64,000 nt of DNA from NCBI GenBank assembly GCA_046153875.1, contig JBJXFE010000031.1, forward strand, positions 124,001 to 188,000, written 5' to 3'. The notes under the pieces were generated by a model. The model saw nothing but the letters and a program-made list of their open reading frames with translations, did not search any database and was not told the origin of the DNA. This DNA is from JBJXFE01 sp046153875. GTDB lineage: Bacteria; Planctomycetota; Phycisphaerae; Phycisphaerales; UBA1924. The number at the start of each line of letters is the position of its first letter. Positions within the stretch are counted from its first letter, which is position 1. Position numbers and translations under genes: made by a program. Of the stretch, positions 24,426 to 34,314 are shown in pieces.

Positions 24426-27299
24426 ATGAAGCTGCGTAGAGGGGGTATGGCCCTGGCCCTGCTGGCCGGGCCGGCGTGCGGGTGGGCGTTCGCCCAGGAC
24501 GATCAGGGGCCGAAGAAGCCCGACTTCCCGCCGTTCAAGGATGTCTCGGACGGCTTCGAAAAGGTCGTCACGACCGCCGACGGGGAGCCGTCGTTCTACG
24601 GTGTGTGGCAGCGCAAGAAGGACGGGCAGGTTCTCGCGGAGCTGCCGCGGGCCTTCGCGAGCCAGAAGCACTTCATCGCCACGACGGTCGCCGCGGGCGA
24701 GCCCTTCGCGGGCCTGCAGGGCAACGACTACTACGTCTACTGGCGTCGCTACGACAAGCGTCTGGCCCTGATCGCGCCGCAGATCGGCGTGCGGTCCACG
24801 GGCGACGCCGAGTCGAAGAGCTCGATGAAGAACATCTTCACCGATCAGGTGCTGCTGGACGTGCCGATCGTCTGCATGGGCCCGGACGGCGGGCCGGTGA
24901 TCGACATGGACGAGCTGCTCGTCGGGCAGGCGGGCAAGTTCTTCGGCGGTTCGGCGGGCGGGATCAACCCGCGGCTGTCGAGCGTCGAGAGCATCAAGGC
25001 CTTCCCCGAGAACATCGAGCTGTCGTTCCAGGCCCCGGTGGGGAGCGGGAACTTCAAGACGTTCCACTACTCGATCAGCCTGATCCGCGAGAACCCGGCG
25101 TACAAGCCGCGCGTCGCGGACGAGCGGATCGGGTTCTTCACGACGAACTACATCGACCTGGGCAAGGCGAGCAGCCAGGAGAAGTTCGTCCGCTATGTGA
25201 ACCGCTGGCACCTCGAGAAGCGGGACCCGAGCCTGAAGCTGAGCCCGCCGAAGAAGCCCATCATCTATTATGTGGACACGAACGTGCCGGTGCGCTTCCG
25301 GCGCTGGGTCCGCGACGGCATCCTGGCCTGGAACAAGGCCTACGAGAAGTGCGGGATCGTCGATGCGATCGAGGTCTACTACCAGGACGCCGCGACCGGC
25401 GCCCACATGGACAAGGACTCCGAGGACGTCCGCTACAACTTCGTGCGCTGGCTGGCGAACGACATCTCGACGGCGATCGGCCCGAGCCGCACCAACCCGC
25501 TCACGGGCGAGATCCTCGACGCCGACATCGTGCTGACCGACGGGTGGATCCGTGTCTTCTGGTACGAGTACAAGGAATACCTCCCCCAGCAGGCGATGGA
25601 GGGGATGAGCCCCGAGACGTACGCGTGGCTGGACCAGAACCCCATGTGGGACCCGCGCATCCGCCTGGCCGCCCCGGCCGACCGCGAGCTCATGCTCGCG
25701 CAGCGCGCCGCCCGCGGCGTGCTGAGGTACGGCGGGCACCCCGCGTTCGTCGTGGACCCGGCCGACATGGACGAGGAGACCGCGGCCCTCGCCGGGCGGA
25801 CCAGCCTGACCACCGGGCTGTGCATGGCGGCGCGAAGCAAGGCGTACGACGCTTCGGCGATGCGACTGCACATGGAGCTGGCCGGGCTGCTGCGTCCGGA
25901 CGAAGACCCGCCGACCGGGGACAAGCCCAAGGGTGACAAGCCCAAGGACGACAAGGGCGACCTGCTCGACGGCATCCCCGACTGGTACATCGGGCCGGCC
26001 CTGAAAGACCTGACCATGCACGAGGTCGGGCACACGCTCGGCCTGCGTCACAACTTCAAGGCGTCGAGCGTCTACACGATGGAGCAGATGAACTCCGAGG
26101 AGTTCAAGGGCAAGAAGACCATCGTCGCGTCCGTGATGGACTACACGCCCGTGAACATCAACATGGGCGACGGGCCGATCCAGGGCGACTACCAGCCCAT
26201 CGACATCGGGCCGTACGACCTGTGGGCCATCGAGTACGGGTACACGTTCGACAACGACCTCAAGCCGATCCTCGCCCGCGTGGCCGAGCCCGAGCTCGTC
26301 TACCAGACCGACGAGGACACCTTCGGGCCCGACCCGTACGCCCGCCGGTACGACATGGCGAAGGACACGGTGAACTTCGCCCGCAACCGGATGAAGCTCG
26401 CCAAGGTGGCGCGCGAGAAGATCCTCGAGAAGTTCGTCAAGGACGGCGACAGCTGGGCCAACGCGCGGCGCGGGTACCAGATGACGCTGGGGATGCAGAC
26501 CAGCGGGCTGTCGATGATGTCCCGCTGGGTGGGCGGCTCGTTCGTCGCCCGTGACCGCAAGGGCGACCCCAACGGGCGTCCGCCGGTGACGCCGGTCGAT
26601 CCGGCCCGCCAGCGTGAAGCGCTCAAGTGGTGCATCGAGAACTCGTTCCACGACGCGTCGTTCGGGCTCACCAACGACCTGCTCACCCGCATGACCGTTG
26701 ACAAGTGGTTCGACGGCGGCGGGTCGGCCCAGGACGATCCGACCTGGCCCGTCCACGACCGGATCATGGGCATCCAGGCGTCGGTGCTCACGCAGCTCAT
26801 GAACCCCACGACGCTCAAGCGCGTCTACGACAACGAGTTCGTCGTTCCGGCGGGACAGGACGCCGTCACCCTGCCCGAGCTGCTCGACACGGTCTCCGCG
26901 GCCGTGTGGACCGAGCTGGACAGCGTGCCGGACAAGCGTTTCAGCGCCCGTGAGCCGCTGGTGTCGAGCCTGCGCCGCAACCTGCAGCGCGAGCACATGG
27001 AGCGGCTCATCGACCTGACGCTCCAGAAGAGTTTCAACGCGGCCCACAAGCCGATCGCGCAGCTCGCGGCCGCCCGCCTGCGCGACATCCACGGGCGGAT
27101 CGAGAGCGTCATCAGCAAGGCCAACTCCAACCTCGACCCCTACACGTCGGCCCACCTCGTCGAGGCGAAGAACCGCATCGGCAAGGCGCTCGAGGCCCAG
27201 TACCTGGCCAACCCGCCGACCGTCTCGCTCCCCCCGGGGCTCTTCCCGTTCATCCAGGCCCCGGCCGCGCAGCCGGCGATGGGGGACCCCGACCGCTGA
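24426..27299 (+). CDS. Secreted zinc-dependent metalloprotease (DUF5117/DUF4953-type)
   Basis: Encodes 957 residues. After a signal peptide (ending AFAQ) there is a long N-terminal domain containing the FYYG-like and NYIDLGKASSQEKFVRYVNRWHLEKRDP segments typical of this large family. The zinc site is HEVGHTLGLRH (H532, E533, H536, H542), a metzincin-like HExxHxxGxxH. Just before it is a short Lys/Asp-rich linker (GDKPKGDKPKDDKGD). A helical C-terminal third follows. The family is common in planctomycetes and Bacteroidetes and is thought to digest extracellular protein. A strong AAAAGGAG ribosome site fixes the ATG; a terminator follows. Confidence 0.9.
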   Translation: MKLRRGGMALALLAGPACGWAFAQDDQGPKKPDFPPFKDVSDGFEKVVTTADGEPSFYGVWQRKKDGQVLAELPRAFASQKHFIATTVAAGEPFAGLQGNDYYVYWRRYDKRLALIAPQIGVRSTGDAESKSSMKNIFTDQVLLDVPIVCMGPDGGPVIDMDELLVGQAGKFFGGSAGGINPRLSSVESIKAFPENIELSFQAPVGSGNFKTFHYSISLIRENPAYKPRVADERIGFFTTNYIDLGKASSQEKFVRYVNRWHLEKRDPSLKLSPPKKPIIYYVDTNVPVRFRRWVRDGILAWNKAYEKCGIVDAIEVYYQDAATGAHMDKDSEDVRYNFVRWLANDISTAIGPSRTNPLTGEILDADIVLTDGWIRVFWYEYKEYLPQQAMEGMSPETYAWLDQNPMWDPRIRLAAPADRELMLAQRAARGVLRYGGHPAFVVDPADMDEETAALAGRTSLTTGLCMAARSKAYDASAMRLHMELAGLLRPDEDPPTGDKPKGDKPKDDKGDLLDGIPDWYIGPALKDLTMHEVGHTLGLRHNFKASSVYTMEQMNSEEFKGKKTIVASVMDYTPVNINMGDGPIQGDYQPIDIGPYDLWAIEYGYTFDNDLKPILARVAEPELVYQTDEDTFGPDPYARRYDMAKDTVNFARNRMKLAKVAREKILEKFVKDGDSWANARRGYQMTLGMQTSGLSMMSRWVGGSFVARDRKGDPNGRPPVTPVDPARQREALKWCIENSFHDASFGLTNDLLTRMTVDKWFDGGGSAQDDPTWPVHDRIMGIQASVLTQLMNPTTLKRVYDNEFVVPAGQDAVTLPELLDTVSAAVWTELDSVPDKRFSAREPLVSSLRRNLQREHMERLIDLTLQKSFNAAHKPIAQLAAARLRDIHGRIESVISKANSNLDPYTSAHLVEAKNRIGKALEAQYLANPPTVSLPPGLFPFIQAPAAQPAMGDPDR

Positions 27300-27328
27300 A
27301 CAGGCCTCAGAGTCTGTGATCCTCATGA

Positions 27329-27355
27329 ACCCCCGGCACAGGCCGGGGGTTTTTC
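27329..27355 (+). terminator. Intrinsic terminator after the metalloprotease gene
   Basis: Stem ACCCCCGGC / GCCGGGGGT with loop ACAG and a T5 run followed by CG. Nearly the same element follows gdhA at 37046. Confidence 0.85.
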
Positions 27356-27370
27356 GTTGTCCAGGGGCGA

Positions 27371-29131
27371 CTACGCTCCGCACCACTCGCGCCACATGGC
27401 GCGGTACACCCGCTCCAGCGCCCGGGCGTGGGCCGCGGCGTCGCAGAGAGGCGAGGCCCGGACGCGCTCGCGGAGGGTAGCGCGGAGCATTTCGAGCCGC
27501 GCGCGATCGAGCGCCATAGCCGTGGCGAGCCGCGCGTACTCGTCCGGCGTGGCCGCGACGAACTCGGGCAGGCCGACGGCGTGCAGCAGGCTGATGCCGA
27601 CGCGCCCCGCGTGGGTCCGGCCCGCAAGGGTGACGATCGGCACGCCCATCCAGAGCGCCTCGCACGTCGTGGTCGTGCCGTGATAGGGGAAGGTGTCGAG
27701 CGCGACATCAACGCGACCGTAGAGCGACAGGTGATCGTGCGCCGAGGGCGTGAACGCGACGAGGTCCAGCCGATCGCCCGCGACGCCGCGCCTCTCAAAC
27801 TCACGGGTCAGTCGCTCGCGCGCCCGGGTCTCGCCCAGCGCTTTGGCCTTGAGCAGCAGCCGCGATCCGGGCGTCGCCCGCAGAACATCCGCCCACAGGT
27901 CGAGCGTTTCGGAGCCCACCTTGGCGAGCGTGTTGAACGAGCCGAAGACCGGGGCGACGCCGCCCGGCGCGCGGGTTGGTTCGGGCGCGTCGGCGGGCGG
28001 GCGGTAGCACAGGAAGCACCGGTCGAGGCGCGCGAGGCGCTCTGTCGCCAGGGTGTCGGACTCGCCCGGTGGGTCGGTCAGCGCATCGACGATCCGCCAT
28101 CCCACACCCGGTAGGCCGGTGGTGTTCGGGTAGCCGAGATACGTGGCGATGACGGGAGCGGGTCGCCGGACCGCGACGCCGAGGCGGTTTCCGCCGGTGT
28201 GCCCCGCCAGGTCGACGAGCACGTCGATCGCATCGTCGCGGATGCGCCGGCCCAAACCCGCGTCGTCCATCGCGCCGGCGTCGCACCATTGGTCCGCCAG
28301 AGCGCGCAGCCGCGCGGTCGTCGCGTCGGCGTCGCGGAGCGTGTGGTAGCAGAACACTTCGACGGCCGAGCGGTCGTGGCGCTCCAGCACCGGCTCGATA
28401 AACCACGCCACGGAGTGGGCTCGGAAGTCGGGGGAGAGGTATCCGATGCGGAGACGGCCCTCGGCGTCGCGTGTGTTCGAGAGTGGCGACGCGGAGGGCG
28501 CGCCCGCGGCCCGCGCGATCGCCGCCCCCGCGCGCCGGTGCGCATCGCGTACACCGGCGCGCTCGGCCGAGACGTAGTTGAGCGCCACGGCCCGCATGCT
28601 CAACAGGGCCGGGTGCTCGCCGATGGCCTCCAGCGCATCGCCCAGGGCGGCGACAGCTTCGGCGCTGCGCCCGCCCTGCACCAGGGCCAAGCCGAGATTG
28701 GCACGCGGCGCGACCAGTGCCGGGTCGAGCCGCACGGCCGTCGCCGCGGCGTCCGCAGCCTCGTCGGAGTCGCCGCGCTCCAGGAGCGAACGGGAAAGCG
28801 CGGTCCAGGCGAGCGAGTCGGCGGGCGTGAGCTCGATGGCGCCGCGCGCCTGTATGACGGCTTCGTCGTGCCGCCCGAGGTCCCCGAGGTGCGCGGCGTG
28901 ATTCACGCGGAACTGGCCCCGCTCAGGGGCGAGCTCGACGGAACGGCGCAGATAGAACTCGGCCTGTGCAGATTGCGGCGTGCGGGTCAGCAGGATGCCG
29001 AGGAAGTGGACGGCCTCGGCGTCATGGGGCCGGCGCTGCACAAGTCGCCGCAGCGACGCCACGCCCTGCTCGACGCGGCCCGCCTCGGCCTGGGCGATCG
29101 CTTCGCGGATGGGGTCGGGGGCGGGGGGCAC
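27371..29131 (-). CDS. TPR-GT41 (O-GlcNAc-transferase-like) glycosyltransferase
   Basis: Encodes 586 residues. The N-terminal third is TPR-like repeats (AEAVHFLGILLTRTPQSAQAEFYLRR and similar, with HDEAVIQARGAIELTPAD). The C-terminal part is the GT41 catalytic domain: LRIGYLSPDFRAHSV, then GHTGGNRLGVAVRRPAPV, and the donor-binding DTFPYHGTTTTCEALWMG and VPIVTLAG. Bacterial members glycosylate cytoplasmic or surface proteins, usually with GlcNAc or another UDP sugar. The start is taken as GTG 29131 because TACGGT ends eight bases upstream; a TTG two codons earlier is also open. Confidence 0.9.
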   Translation of the reverse strand: MPPAPDPIREAIAQAEAGRVEQGVASLRRLVQRRPHDAEAVHFLGILLTRTPQSAQAEFYLRRSVELAPERGQFRVNHAAHLGDLGRHDEAVIQARGAIELTPADSLAWTALSRSLLERGDSDEAADAAATAVRLDPALVAPRANLGLALVQGGRSAEAVAALGDALEAIGEHPALLSMRAVALNYVSAERAGVRDAHRRAGAAIARAAGAPSASPLSNTRDAEGRLRIGYLSPDFRAHSVAWFIEPVLERHDRSAVEVFCYHTLRDADATTARLRALADQWCDAGAMDDAGLGRRIRDDAIDVLVDLAGHTGGNRLGVAVRRPAPVIATYLGYPNTTGLPGVGWRIVDALTDPPGESDTLATERLARLDRCFLCYRPPADAPEPTRAPGGVAPVFGSFNTLAKVGSETLDLWADVLRATPGSRLLLKAKALGETRARERLTREFERRGVAGDRLDLVAFTPSAHDHLSLYGRVDVALDTFPYHGTTTTCEALWMGVPIVTLAGRTHAGRVGISLLHAVGLPEFVAATPDEYARLATAMALDRARLEMLRATLRERVRASPLCDAAAHARALERVYRAMWREWCGA

Positions 29132-29139
29132 GCGCAAGA

Positions 29140-29145
29140 ACCGTA
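29140..29145 (-). promoter_or_regulatory. Candidate -10 (TACGGT) for the GT41 gene
   Basis: TACGGT on the minus strand ends eight bases before the GTG at 29131. Confidence 0.35.
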
Positions 29146-29188
29146 GAGCCCCGGGTCAGGCCGAGCGATCGGACAAGCTCACCACCGG

Positions 29189-30493
29189 TCACGGCCCGCC
29201 CGGGGGCGGGGGCGTCGGCCCCATCCCGCCTGCGGGCTGCGGCGGAGTCGGTGCGGGAGCAAATCCGGGATCGAAGGGCTGGATCCCGTCGGGCGGGGTC
29301 GAGGGCACCTGCGGCGGAGCGTCGGGCGGCGGCTTGAGCAGCTCTTCGCGGCGCGGCGCGATGTTCCGTACCTGCCAGTCCGCGACCACGAAAGTCCAGG
29401 GCGAGAGCCGGCTTTGGAGCTGCTCGGCTTCGAGCTTCGCGGCCGCGATCTCGATCTCGGTCGGTGTGGCCGCGGGGGTGGCTGCGGGTTGGGTCGGCGT
29501 CTCACCCGGCGCCGGCGGTGGAGGCGTCGGCTCGGCTGGCGCCGGCGGCGGTTCGTACCGCGCCTCGAACTTCGCCCAGGTCTTGTCGCCGACCTTGGCC
29601 GAGCGGACGATGACGACGACGCCGTCCCACGTGCGGTACTCGGCGACCGAAACGGGCGGGGCCGATGCGCCCGGTTCCGGCGCGTCGAAGCTGACTTCGG
29701 CGGCGGGCTTCACGTCGTCCATCGTGAGCATGTTCAGGGCTCCCGCGGCGGCGTCGCAGGCCGAGGGGTACCGAAGCTCGCGCCCCTCGGGCATGTCGAG
29801 CATGGCGAAGTTCGGGTCTTCCTTCTTCGGCTTGAGGATGTCGATCCGCTCGCCAGTGTCGGCGTGCGTGACGACGAGGGTCTTGACGCGGTCGCGCGGG
29901 AGCTGGATCACGGTGCGGTCGATCCATTCCATGGGGTCGGCGCGGACGTCGAGGCGGTCACCGCCGCGGGCCGGGCGGACGACCCAGGACTGGTCCTCGC
30001 CGGCGCGCCGGGCGTAGAACAGCGGCGGGGCGTTGAACCCCGTGCTCGTCTTGGGCTTGCCCACGATCACGGAGGCGAGCGTCGCGCCGGCCTGGTCGGC
30101 CAGCGTGACGAGCATCCCGGTGGCGCCCGCTTTCGTCGGGTCTTCGACGCCGATCTTGTCGTAGTGTGCCGGGTTTCGCGTCCGCGGTTCGTCGATGGTG
30201 AGCCCGGCGATGCCGACGATCGCGGCCTTGATGCTCTCAAACTTCGCGGCGTATCCGCCGCGCTCCGAGAGGCCCCAGGTCCCGTCCGGCTTGAGCGCCA
30301 CGGAGAAGGTGGTGGCGCCCTTCGTGATGGAGAGCGAGGCGACGGCGTTGACCTTGGCGGCGAGCCCGGGGATGAGCGGGCCGCTATCCCCTTGGGCTGC
30401 GGTCGCGGCGTTCTGACGCGAGAGGGTCCACGCGGCGAGCCCCGCGGCCCCGACCGTCAACGCTCCGAGAATGGCGAGTGTTCTGGGTTTCAT
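29189..30493 (-). CDS. DUF4340 domain protein of the GldAFG-type ABC operon
   Basis: Encodes 434 residues. An N-terminal membrane helix anchors the protein, and the DUF4340 core follows (SITKGATTFSVALKPDGTWGL then IGVEDPTKAGATGMLVTLADQ). The C-terminal 100 residues are Pro/Ala-rich with a PTPPPPAPGETPTQP-like stretch and a long Pro/Gly tail, probably disordered. DUF4340 proteins commonly sit at the end of operons with a GldG-like protein and an ABC-2 exporter, as here: GldG-like is 31 bases upstream. Role in the complex is unknown; likely periplasmic. Confidence 0.88.
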   Translation of the reverse strand: MKPRTLAILGALTVGAAGLAAWTLSRQNAATAAQGDSGPLIPGLAAKVNAVASLSITKGATTFSVALKPDGTWGLSERGGYAAKFESIKAAIVGIAGLTIDEPRTRNPAHYDKIGVEDPTKAGATGMLVTLADQAGATLASVIVGKPKTSTGFNAPPLFYARRAGEDQSWVVRPARGGDRLDVRADPMEWIDRTVIQLPRDRVKTLVVTHADTGERIDILKPKKEDPNFAMLDMPEGRELRYPSACDAAAGALNMLTMDDVKPAAEVSFDAPEPGASAPPVSVAEYRTWDGVVVIVRSAKVGDKTWAKFEARYEPPPAPAEPTPPPPAPGETPTQPAATPAATPTEIEIAAAKLEAEQLQSRLSPWTFVVADWQVRNIAPRREELLKPPPDAPPQVPSTPPDGIQPFDPGFAPAPTPPQPAGGMGPTPPPPGGP

Positions 30494-30524
30494 GACGTTC
30501 TCGTTCTGCCGGGCCGTGGCGGGG

Positions 30525-32480
30525 TCAGCCCGCCGATCGGCTGGCGCGGGCCCGGTCGGCGCGCCGGCGCGAGGCCCGCACGGTGGCCAGGCCCAGGGCC
30601 CCGAGGCACACGGCCGCGGGGATCGCCGCGGCGTTGATCGCGTACAGCGTGCTCCGGAGCCCCTCGATGTCGCGGCGCATCTGGAGCTCGACCTGACGCT
30701 TCTCCTTGCGCGTCGCCAGCAGGTCGTTCTGGAGCTTCTCGATTTCCTTCTGCTGCTCGGGGGTGAGGATCATCCGTCCGGCCTGCGCGCCCGCGTCGGG
30801 GTTTCGCTGCTGGATCTCACGGATGCGCGTCTCCGTTTCGCGGATTTTCTTGTCGAGGTCCTGCTGGGCCTTGAGGTGTTTCTGGTCCGCCTCCTTCTGG
30901 ATCGCCTGGACCCGCGTGAAGGGGCGGGCGTACTGCCCGCGGGCGCGGACGCTGATGAGGTCCTGCGACCCGGTGAGCTGCTCGATGAGGCTGAGCACGA
31001 AGTCGCCGTTGTCGGCGAACTTGACGTAGCCGAGGAGGATCTGGCCCATCAGGCGGTCCTCGCGGACCCAGAACCGGTCACTGAGCATGTCCACGTCGGC
31101 GCACAGCACGACGTTCACGGGCTGCTCGGCCTGGGCGACGTGGGCGGGGCGCTCGGGTGCCGGCGCGCCGTCGGCGGGCGCGGGCGGGCCGGAAGCGAAA
31201 GCGCTCTTGAGCTTGCCGCTCACGCGGGCCGCGAGCGTGAGGCGCTCGCCCCCGGAGACGAAGTCGGCCAGGAGTTCCTTGGGCTGCGGCATGAACTGGA
31301 CGCGGGCCTGCTCCATACGCATGGAGTCGTCGGTCGTGCGGATGATCGGCGTGAAGACCAGCTCCGGGACGCCCTGGTCGCCCGACTTCTTGTCGAGGAT
31401 GCCCGACGTGGCGAAGTACATCATGGCGAACTGCCCCGCCACGGCGTCGTCGCGGGCGAACATGTCGCCGGTCACCTTGATGTACGGGACGAACGGGGCG
31501 GTCTCGGGCTGGTTGGGGTTGCCGCCGGTGGCGACCTTTTCGGCGGCCTTCTGGTCCGCGGCGATCCTGTCCCGCGGCATGGAAACGCCCCACGCGTCGA
31601 AGAGCTTGGTGAGCTGCGACGACTTGTCCGCGCGGATCATGGACTGAAGGTCGACGGCTCCGGCCGTGTCCGCCTCGCAGTTGGGATCGACGAAGGCGAC
31701 GAGGCGCCCGCCCTTGAGCACGTACTGGTCGATCGCGTACAGCGCCGCGTCGGAGAGGTTCTTCGGGTGGACGACCATGAGCACGTCGAGGTCGTCGGGG
31801 AGCGTCACGTCCTGCGCCGGGATGACGCGGACGGTGAAGAACTCCTTCATCTGGGTGACGATCTGCCACGCGGGCTGGCGCGGCTGCTGTTGGCGCGGGT
31901 CGAACCGCTCGGGCTCGACGCCCTCGATCGGGAGCGAGCTGATGAGCCCGACGACAGGGCGCTTCGGGTTCATCAGCGTGTAGACGAGCTTGGTCAGGTC
32001 GTACTCGAGGAACTGCTCCTTCTGGTAGTCGAAGAACGGGAGCACCTTCTGGTCGTCGGTGGAGTTGGTGGCCACGAGCCCGAAGAACAGGCGCGCCCCG
32101 CCGGGCGCCGGCACGCCGACAAGCCCCGCGGCGACGGCCTCGTCCTCCTGCTCGGTGAAGGGCTCGGGGTCCACGACCGAGACCTTGATCTTGCCGGAGC
32201 CGAGCCGCTCGTACTCATCCAGGACCTGGCGGACCCGCGCGGCGTAGGCGCCGACCGCGGGCAGCCCGCCGGCGGCCTTCTTGGAGTAGAAGAGCTTGAG
32301 ATGAATCGGCTCCTCGACGGCGCGGGCGATGTTGCGCGAGCCGGACGTGAGCGTGTAGAGCTTGTTCTCGGTCAGGTCCAGGCGCGCGGAGCGCAGGGCC
32401 GCGGACCCGAGGATGTTCACCGCGAGGAAGAGGGCCGCCGCGACCAGCAGCCCGATCAGCGAGAGGTTGCGCGTGCTCAT
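30525..32480 (-). CDS. GldG-family ABC-associated periplasmic protein
   Basis: Encodes 651 residues. The N-terminus (a helix, then LDLTENKLYTLTSGSRNIARAV) and the body (PIHLKLFYSKKAAGGLPAVGAYAARVRQVLDEY-type segments; VYTLMNPKRPVVGLIS) match the GldG/ABC_transp_aux family of large periplasmic proteins with terminal membrane anchors. A coiled coil lies near the C-terminus (about residues 535-600, rich in Lys, Glu and Gln) before the last helix. It lies in the order ATPase, permease, GldG-like, DUF4340, with 16 bases from the permease. In Bacteroidetes this complex is linked to gliding; in planctomycetes its role is unknown. Confidence 0.9.
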   Translation of the reverse strand: MSTRNLSLIGLLVAAALFLAVNILGSAALRSARLDLTENKLYTLTSGSRNIARAVEEPIHLKLFYSKKAAGGLPAVGAYAARVRQVLDEYERLGSGKIKVSVVDPEPFTEQEDEAVAAGLVGVPAPGGARLFFGLVATNSTDDQKVLPFFDYQKEQFLEYDLTKLVYTLMNPKRPVVGLISSLPIEGVEPERFDPRQQQPRQPAWQIVTQMKEFFTVRVIPAQDVTLPDDLDVLMVVHPKNLSDAALYAIDQYVLKGGRLVAFVDPNCEADTAGAVDLQSMIRADKSSQLTKLFDAWGVSMPRDRIAADQKAAEKVATGGNPNQPETAPFVPYIKVTGDMFARDDAVAGQFAMMYFATSGILDKKSGDQGVPELVFTPIIRTTDDSMRMEQARVQFMPQPKELLADFVSGGERLTLAARVSGKLKSAFASGPPAPADGAPAPERPAHVAQAEQPVNVVLCADVDMLSDRFWVREDRLMGQILLGYVKFADNGDFVLSLIEQLTGSQDLISVRARGQYARPFTRVQAIQKEADQKHLKAQQDLDKKIRETETRIREIQQRNPDAGAQAGRMILTPEQQKEIEKLQNDLLATRKEKRQVELQMRRDIEGLRSTLYAINAAAIPAAVCLGALGLATVRASRRRADRARASRSAG

Positions 32481-32496
32481 GCTCGGCTCCGGCGGG

Positions 32497-33285
32497 TCAG
32501 GCCTTCTTGACCTCGAGGGCGACGACGTTCGCGTACAGGCACAGCGCGATCAGGGAGAAGAAAAAGACGATGTCGCGCAGGGCGACCACACCCCGGCTGA
32601 TGAGCTCGAAGTTGGTCAGGAAGCTGAAGCTCGCGATCGCGTCGAGCAGCCACTGCGGGGCCCACCCGGAGAGGGCGTCCATCACGGCCGGGTACCCCGC
32701 GATCAGGAACCCGAAGCACACGACCACCGACACCACGAACGCGATCACCTGGCTGCGCGTGAGCGAGGAGATGAACGAGCCGATCGCCAGGAACCCGCCG
32801 GCCATGAGGAAGCTGCCGACATACCCGGCCAGGATCGTCCCGTTATCCGGGCCGCCCAGGTAGTTCACCGTGATCCACATCGGGAACGTGAGAATGAGCC
32901 CGACCCCGCAGAACGCCCAGGCGGCGAGGAACTTGCCCAGCACGGCGGCCCACAGCGGCACCGGCAGCGTCAGGAGGAGCTCGATGGTCCCCGACTTGCG
33001 CTCCTCGGCCCAGAGGCGCATCGACACGGCGGGGATGAGGAAGAGGTAGAGCCACGGATGGAAGGTGAAGAAGGCCCGCAGATCCGCTTGCCCACCCTCG
33101 AAGAACTGTCCCATGCTCCAGGTGAAGACCCCAGCGAGCAGCAGGAAGATCACGATGAAGACGTAGGCGAGGGGAGTGACGAAGTAGCCCGAGAGCTCGC
33201 GGAGCATGACGGCGAAGAGGCGCGACGCCGCGCCGGGCGTTCGGGCACGCATCGCGTCGGCGGGCACTGCGGCGGACGCGCTCAT
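32497..33285 (-). CDS. ABC-2 type permease (GldF-like)
   Basis: Encodes 262 residues with six membrane helices. The N-terminus has FAVMLRELSGYFVTPLAYVFIVIFLLLAG, a typical start of ABC-2 permeases of the GldF kind, and the ERKSGTIELLLTLP motif that contacts the ATPase. The ATG at 33285 overlaps the ATPase stop by four bases (ATGA), so the two are coupled. It forms the membrane channel of the exporter with the ATPase at 33282 and the GldG-like protein. Confidence 0.92.
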   Translation of the reverse strand: MSASAAVPADAMRARTPGAASRLFAVMLRELSGYFVTPLAYVFIVIFLLLAGVFTWSMGQFFEGGQADLRAFFTFHPWLYLFLIPAVSMRLWAEERKSGTIELLLTLPVPLWAAVLGKFLAAWAFCGVGLILTFPMWITVNYLGGPDNGTILAGYVGSFLMAGGFLAIGSFISSLTRSQVIAFVVSVVVCFGFLIAGYPAVMDALSGWAPQWLLDAIASFSFLTNFELISRGVVALRDIVFFFSLIALCLYANVVALEVKKA

Positions 33286-34250
33286 GGCTTGAGCCCTCCG
33301 CCGGTCAGGTCGCGGAACACCTCGTCGAGCCGCCCGGATTGCACGTGCAACTCCTCCACCTGCCAGCCGCGCCCTCGCGCGTGCTGGCCGACCTCGTCGG
33401 CGATCGTCCGCCCATCGCGCGGGAACACGGTGCAGCGGACCTGGCCGTTCGCCGGCTCCTGCTCGAGCACGGACGCGACGTGGGTCAGCTTCCGCAGTTC
33501 CTCGGCGATGCGCACGCCGGGCGACGACTTGATGCCGAGCACGACGGCGTTGTGATGGCGCGACTTCGCGGCGAGCTGTCGCGGTGTGCCGTCGAACACG
33601 ATCCGGCCGCGGGCGATGATGACCGTCCGCGTGCACACCGCCTCGACCTCTTCGAGGATGTGCGTCGAGAGGACGATGGCTTTCGGGCCGGTCGCGCCGC
33701 CCCGGGCCATTTCCTGGATCAGCGCGCGCACCTCGTGCTTCTGGTTGGGGTCCAGGCCGTCGGTCGGCTCGTCCATGATGAGCACGTCGGGGTCGTGCAG
33801 GATCGCCTGGGCCAGGCCCACACGCCGCTTGTACCCCTTCGAGAGCGTCTCGATCGTCTGGCGCATCACGCCTTCAAGGTGGACCTTCTCGACCACGCGG
33901 GCGATCGCCGCCTTGCGGGCCGCACCGTTCAACCCGCGGACCCGGGAGACGAACGCAAGGAAGCTCTCCGGCGTCATGTCCGGATAGGCCGGGGCGCCCT
34001 CGGGGAGGTACCCGATCCGCTCCTTGACGGCGAGGGGCTCGGCCACGACGTCGTGCCCGCAGACCAGGGCCGTGCCGCCGGTGGGGGGAAGGAACCCCGT
34101 GACCATCTTCATGGTCGTGCTTTTGCCCGCGCCGTTGGGGCCCAGGAAGCCGAGCACCTCGCCCCGATCGACCGAGAACGACACCCGGTCCACCGCAAGG
34201 ATGGGGCCGAAGCTCTTGGAAAGACTCTTGATCTCGACCATCGCCGCCAC
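33282..34250 (-). CDS. ABC transporter ATP-binding protein (GldA-like)
   Basis: Encodes 322 residues. Walker A is GPNGAGKST, the Q-loop, the signature LSKGYKRRVGLAQ and Walker B VLIMDEPTDGLDP are all in place, with a C-terminal regulatory extension as in GldA/DrrA exporters. The start is chosen at GTG 34250 because GGGAGGG lies seven bases upstream; ATG 34241 would place the ribosome site 16 bases away. TATCGT at 34309 is a likely -10. It is the first gene of the four-gene export operon. Confidence 0.92.
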   Translation of the reverse strand: MAAMVEIKSLSKSFGPILAVDRVSFSVDRGEVLGFLGPNGAGKSTTMKMVTGFLPPTGGTALVCGHDVVAEPLAVKERIGYLPEGAPAYPDMTPESFLAFVSRVRGLNGAARKAAIARVVEKVHLEGVMRQTIETLSKGYKRRVGLAQAILHDPDVLIMDEPTDGLDPNQKHEVRALIQEMARGGATGPKAIVLSTHILEEVEAVCTRTVIIARGRIVFDGTPRQLAAKSRHHNAVVLGIKSSPGVRIAEELRKLTHVASVLEQEPANGQVRCTVFPRDGRTIADEVGQHARGRGWQVEELHVQSGRLDEVFRDLTGGGLKP

Positions 34251-34308
34251 GGCGAAGCCCTCCCGATCGCACCCTGCTCGACCGGACACGACGCCCGATC
34301 GAGCACAA

Positions 34309-34314
34309 ACGATA
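34309..34314 (-). promoter_or_regulatory. Candidate -10 (TATCGT) of the GldAFG-type operon
   Basis: TATCGT on the minus strand lies 59 bases before the GTG at 34250, upstream of the ribosome site. Confidence 0.35.

Noticed and set aside
24084..27665. A 1193-aa minus-strand ORF across the UbiA and metalloprotease genes
   Set aside because: It is a high-GC shadow frame over two convincing plus-strand genes, with no domain.
30471..32510. A 679-aa plus-strand ORF opposite the GldG-like gene
   Set aside because: Antisense shadow, very rich in Val/Leu/Arg/His/Asp codons, no ribosome site or homology.
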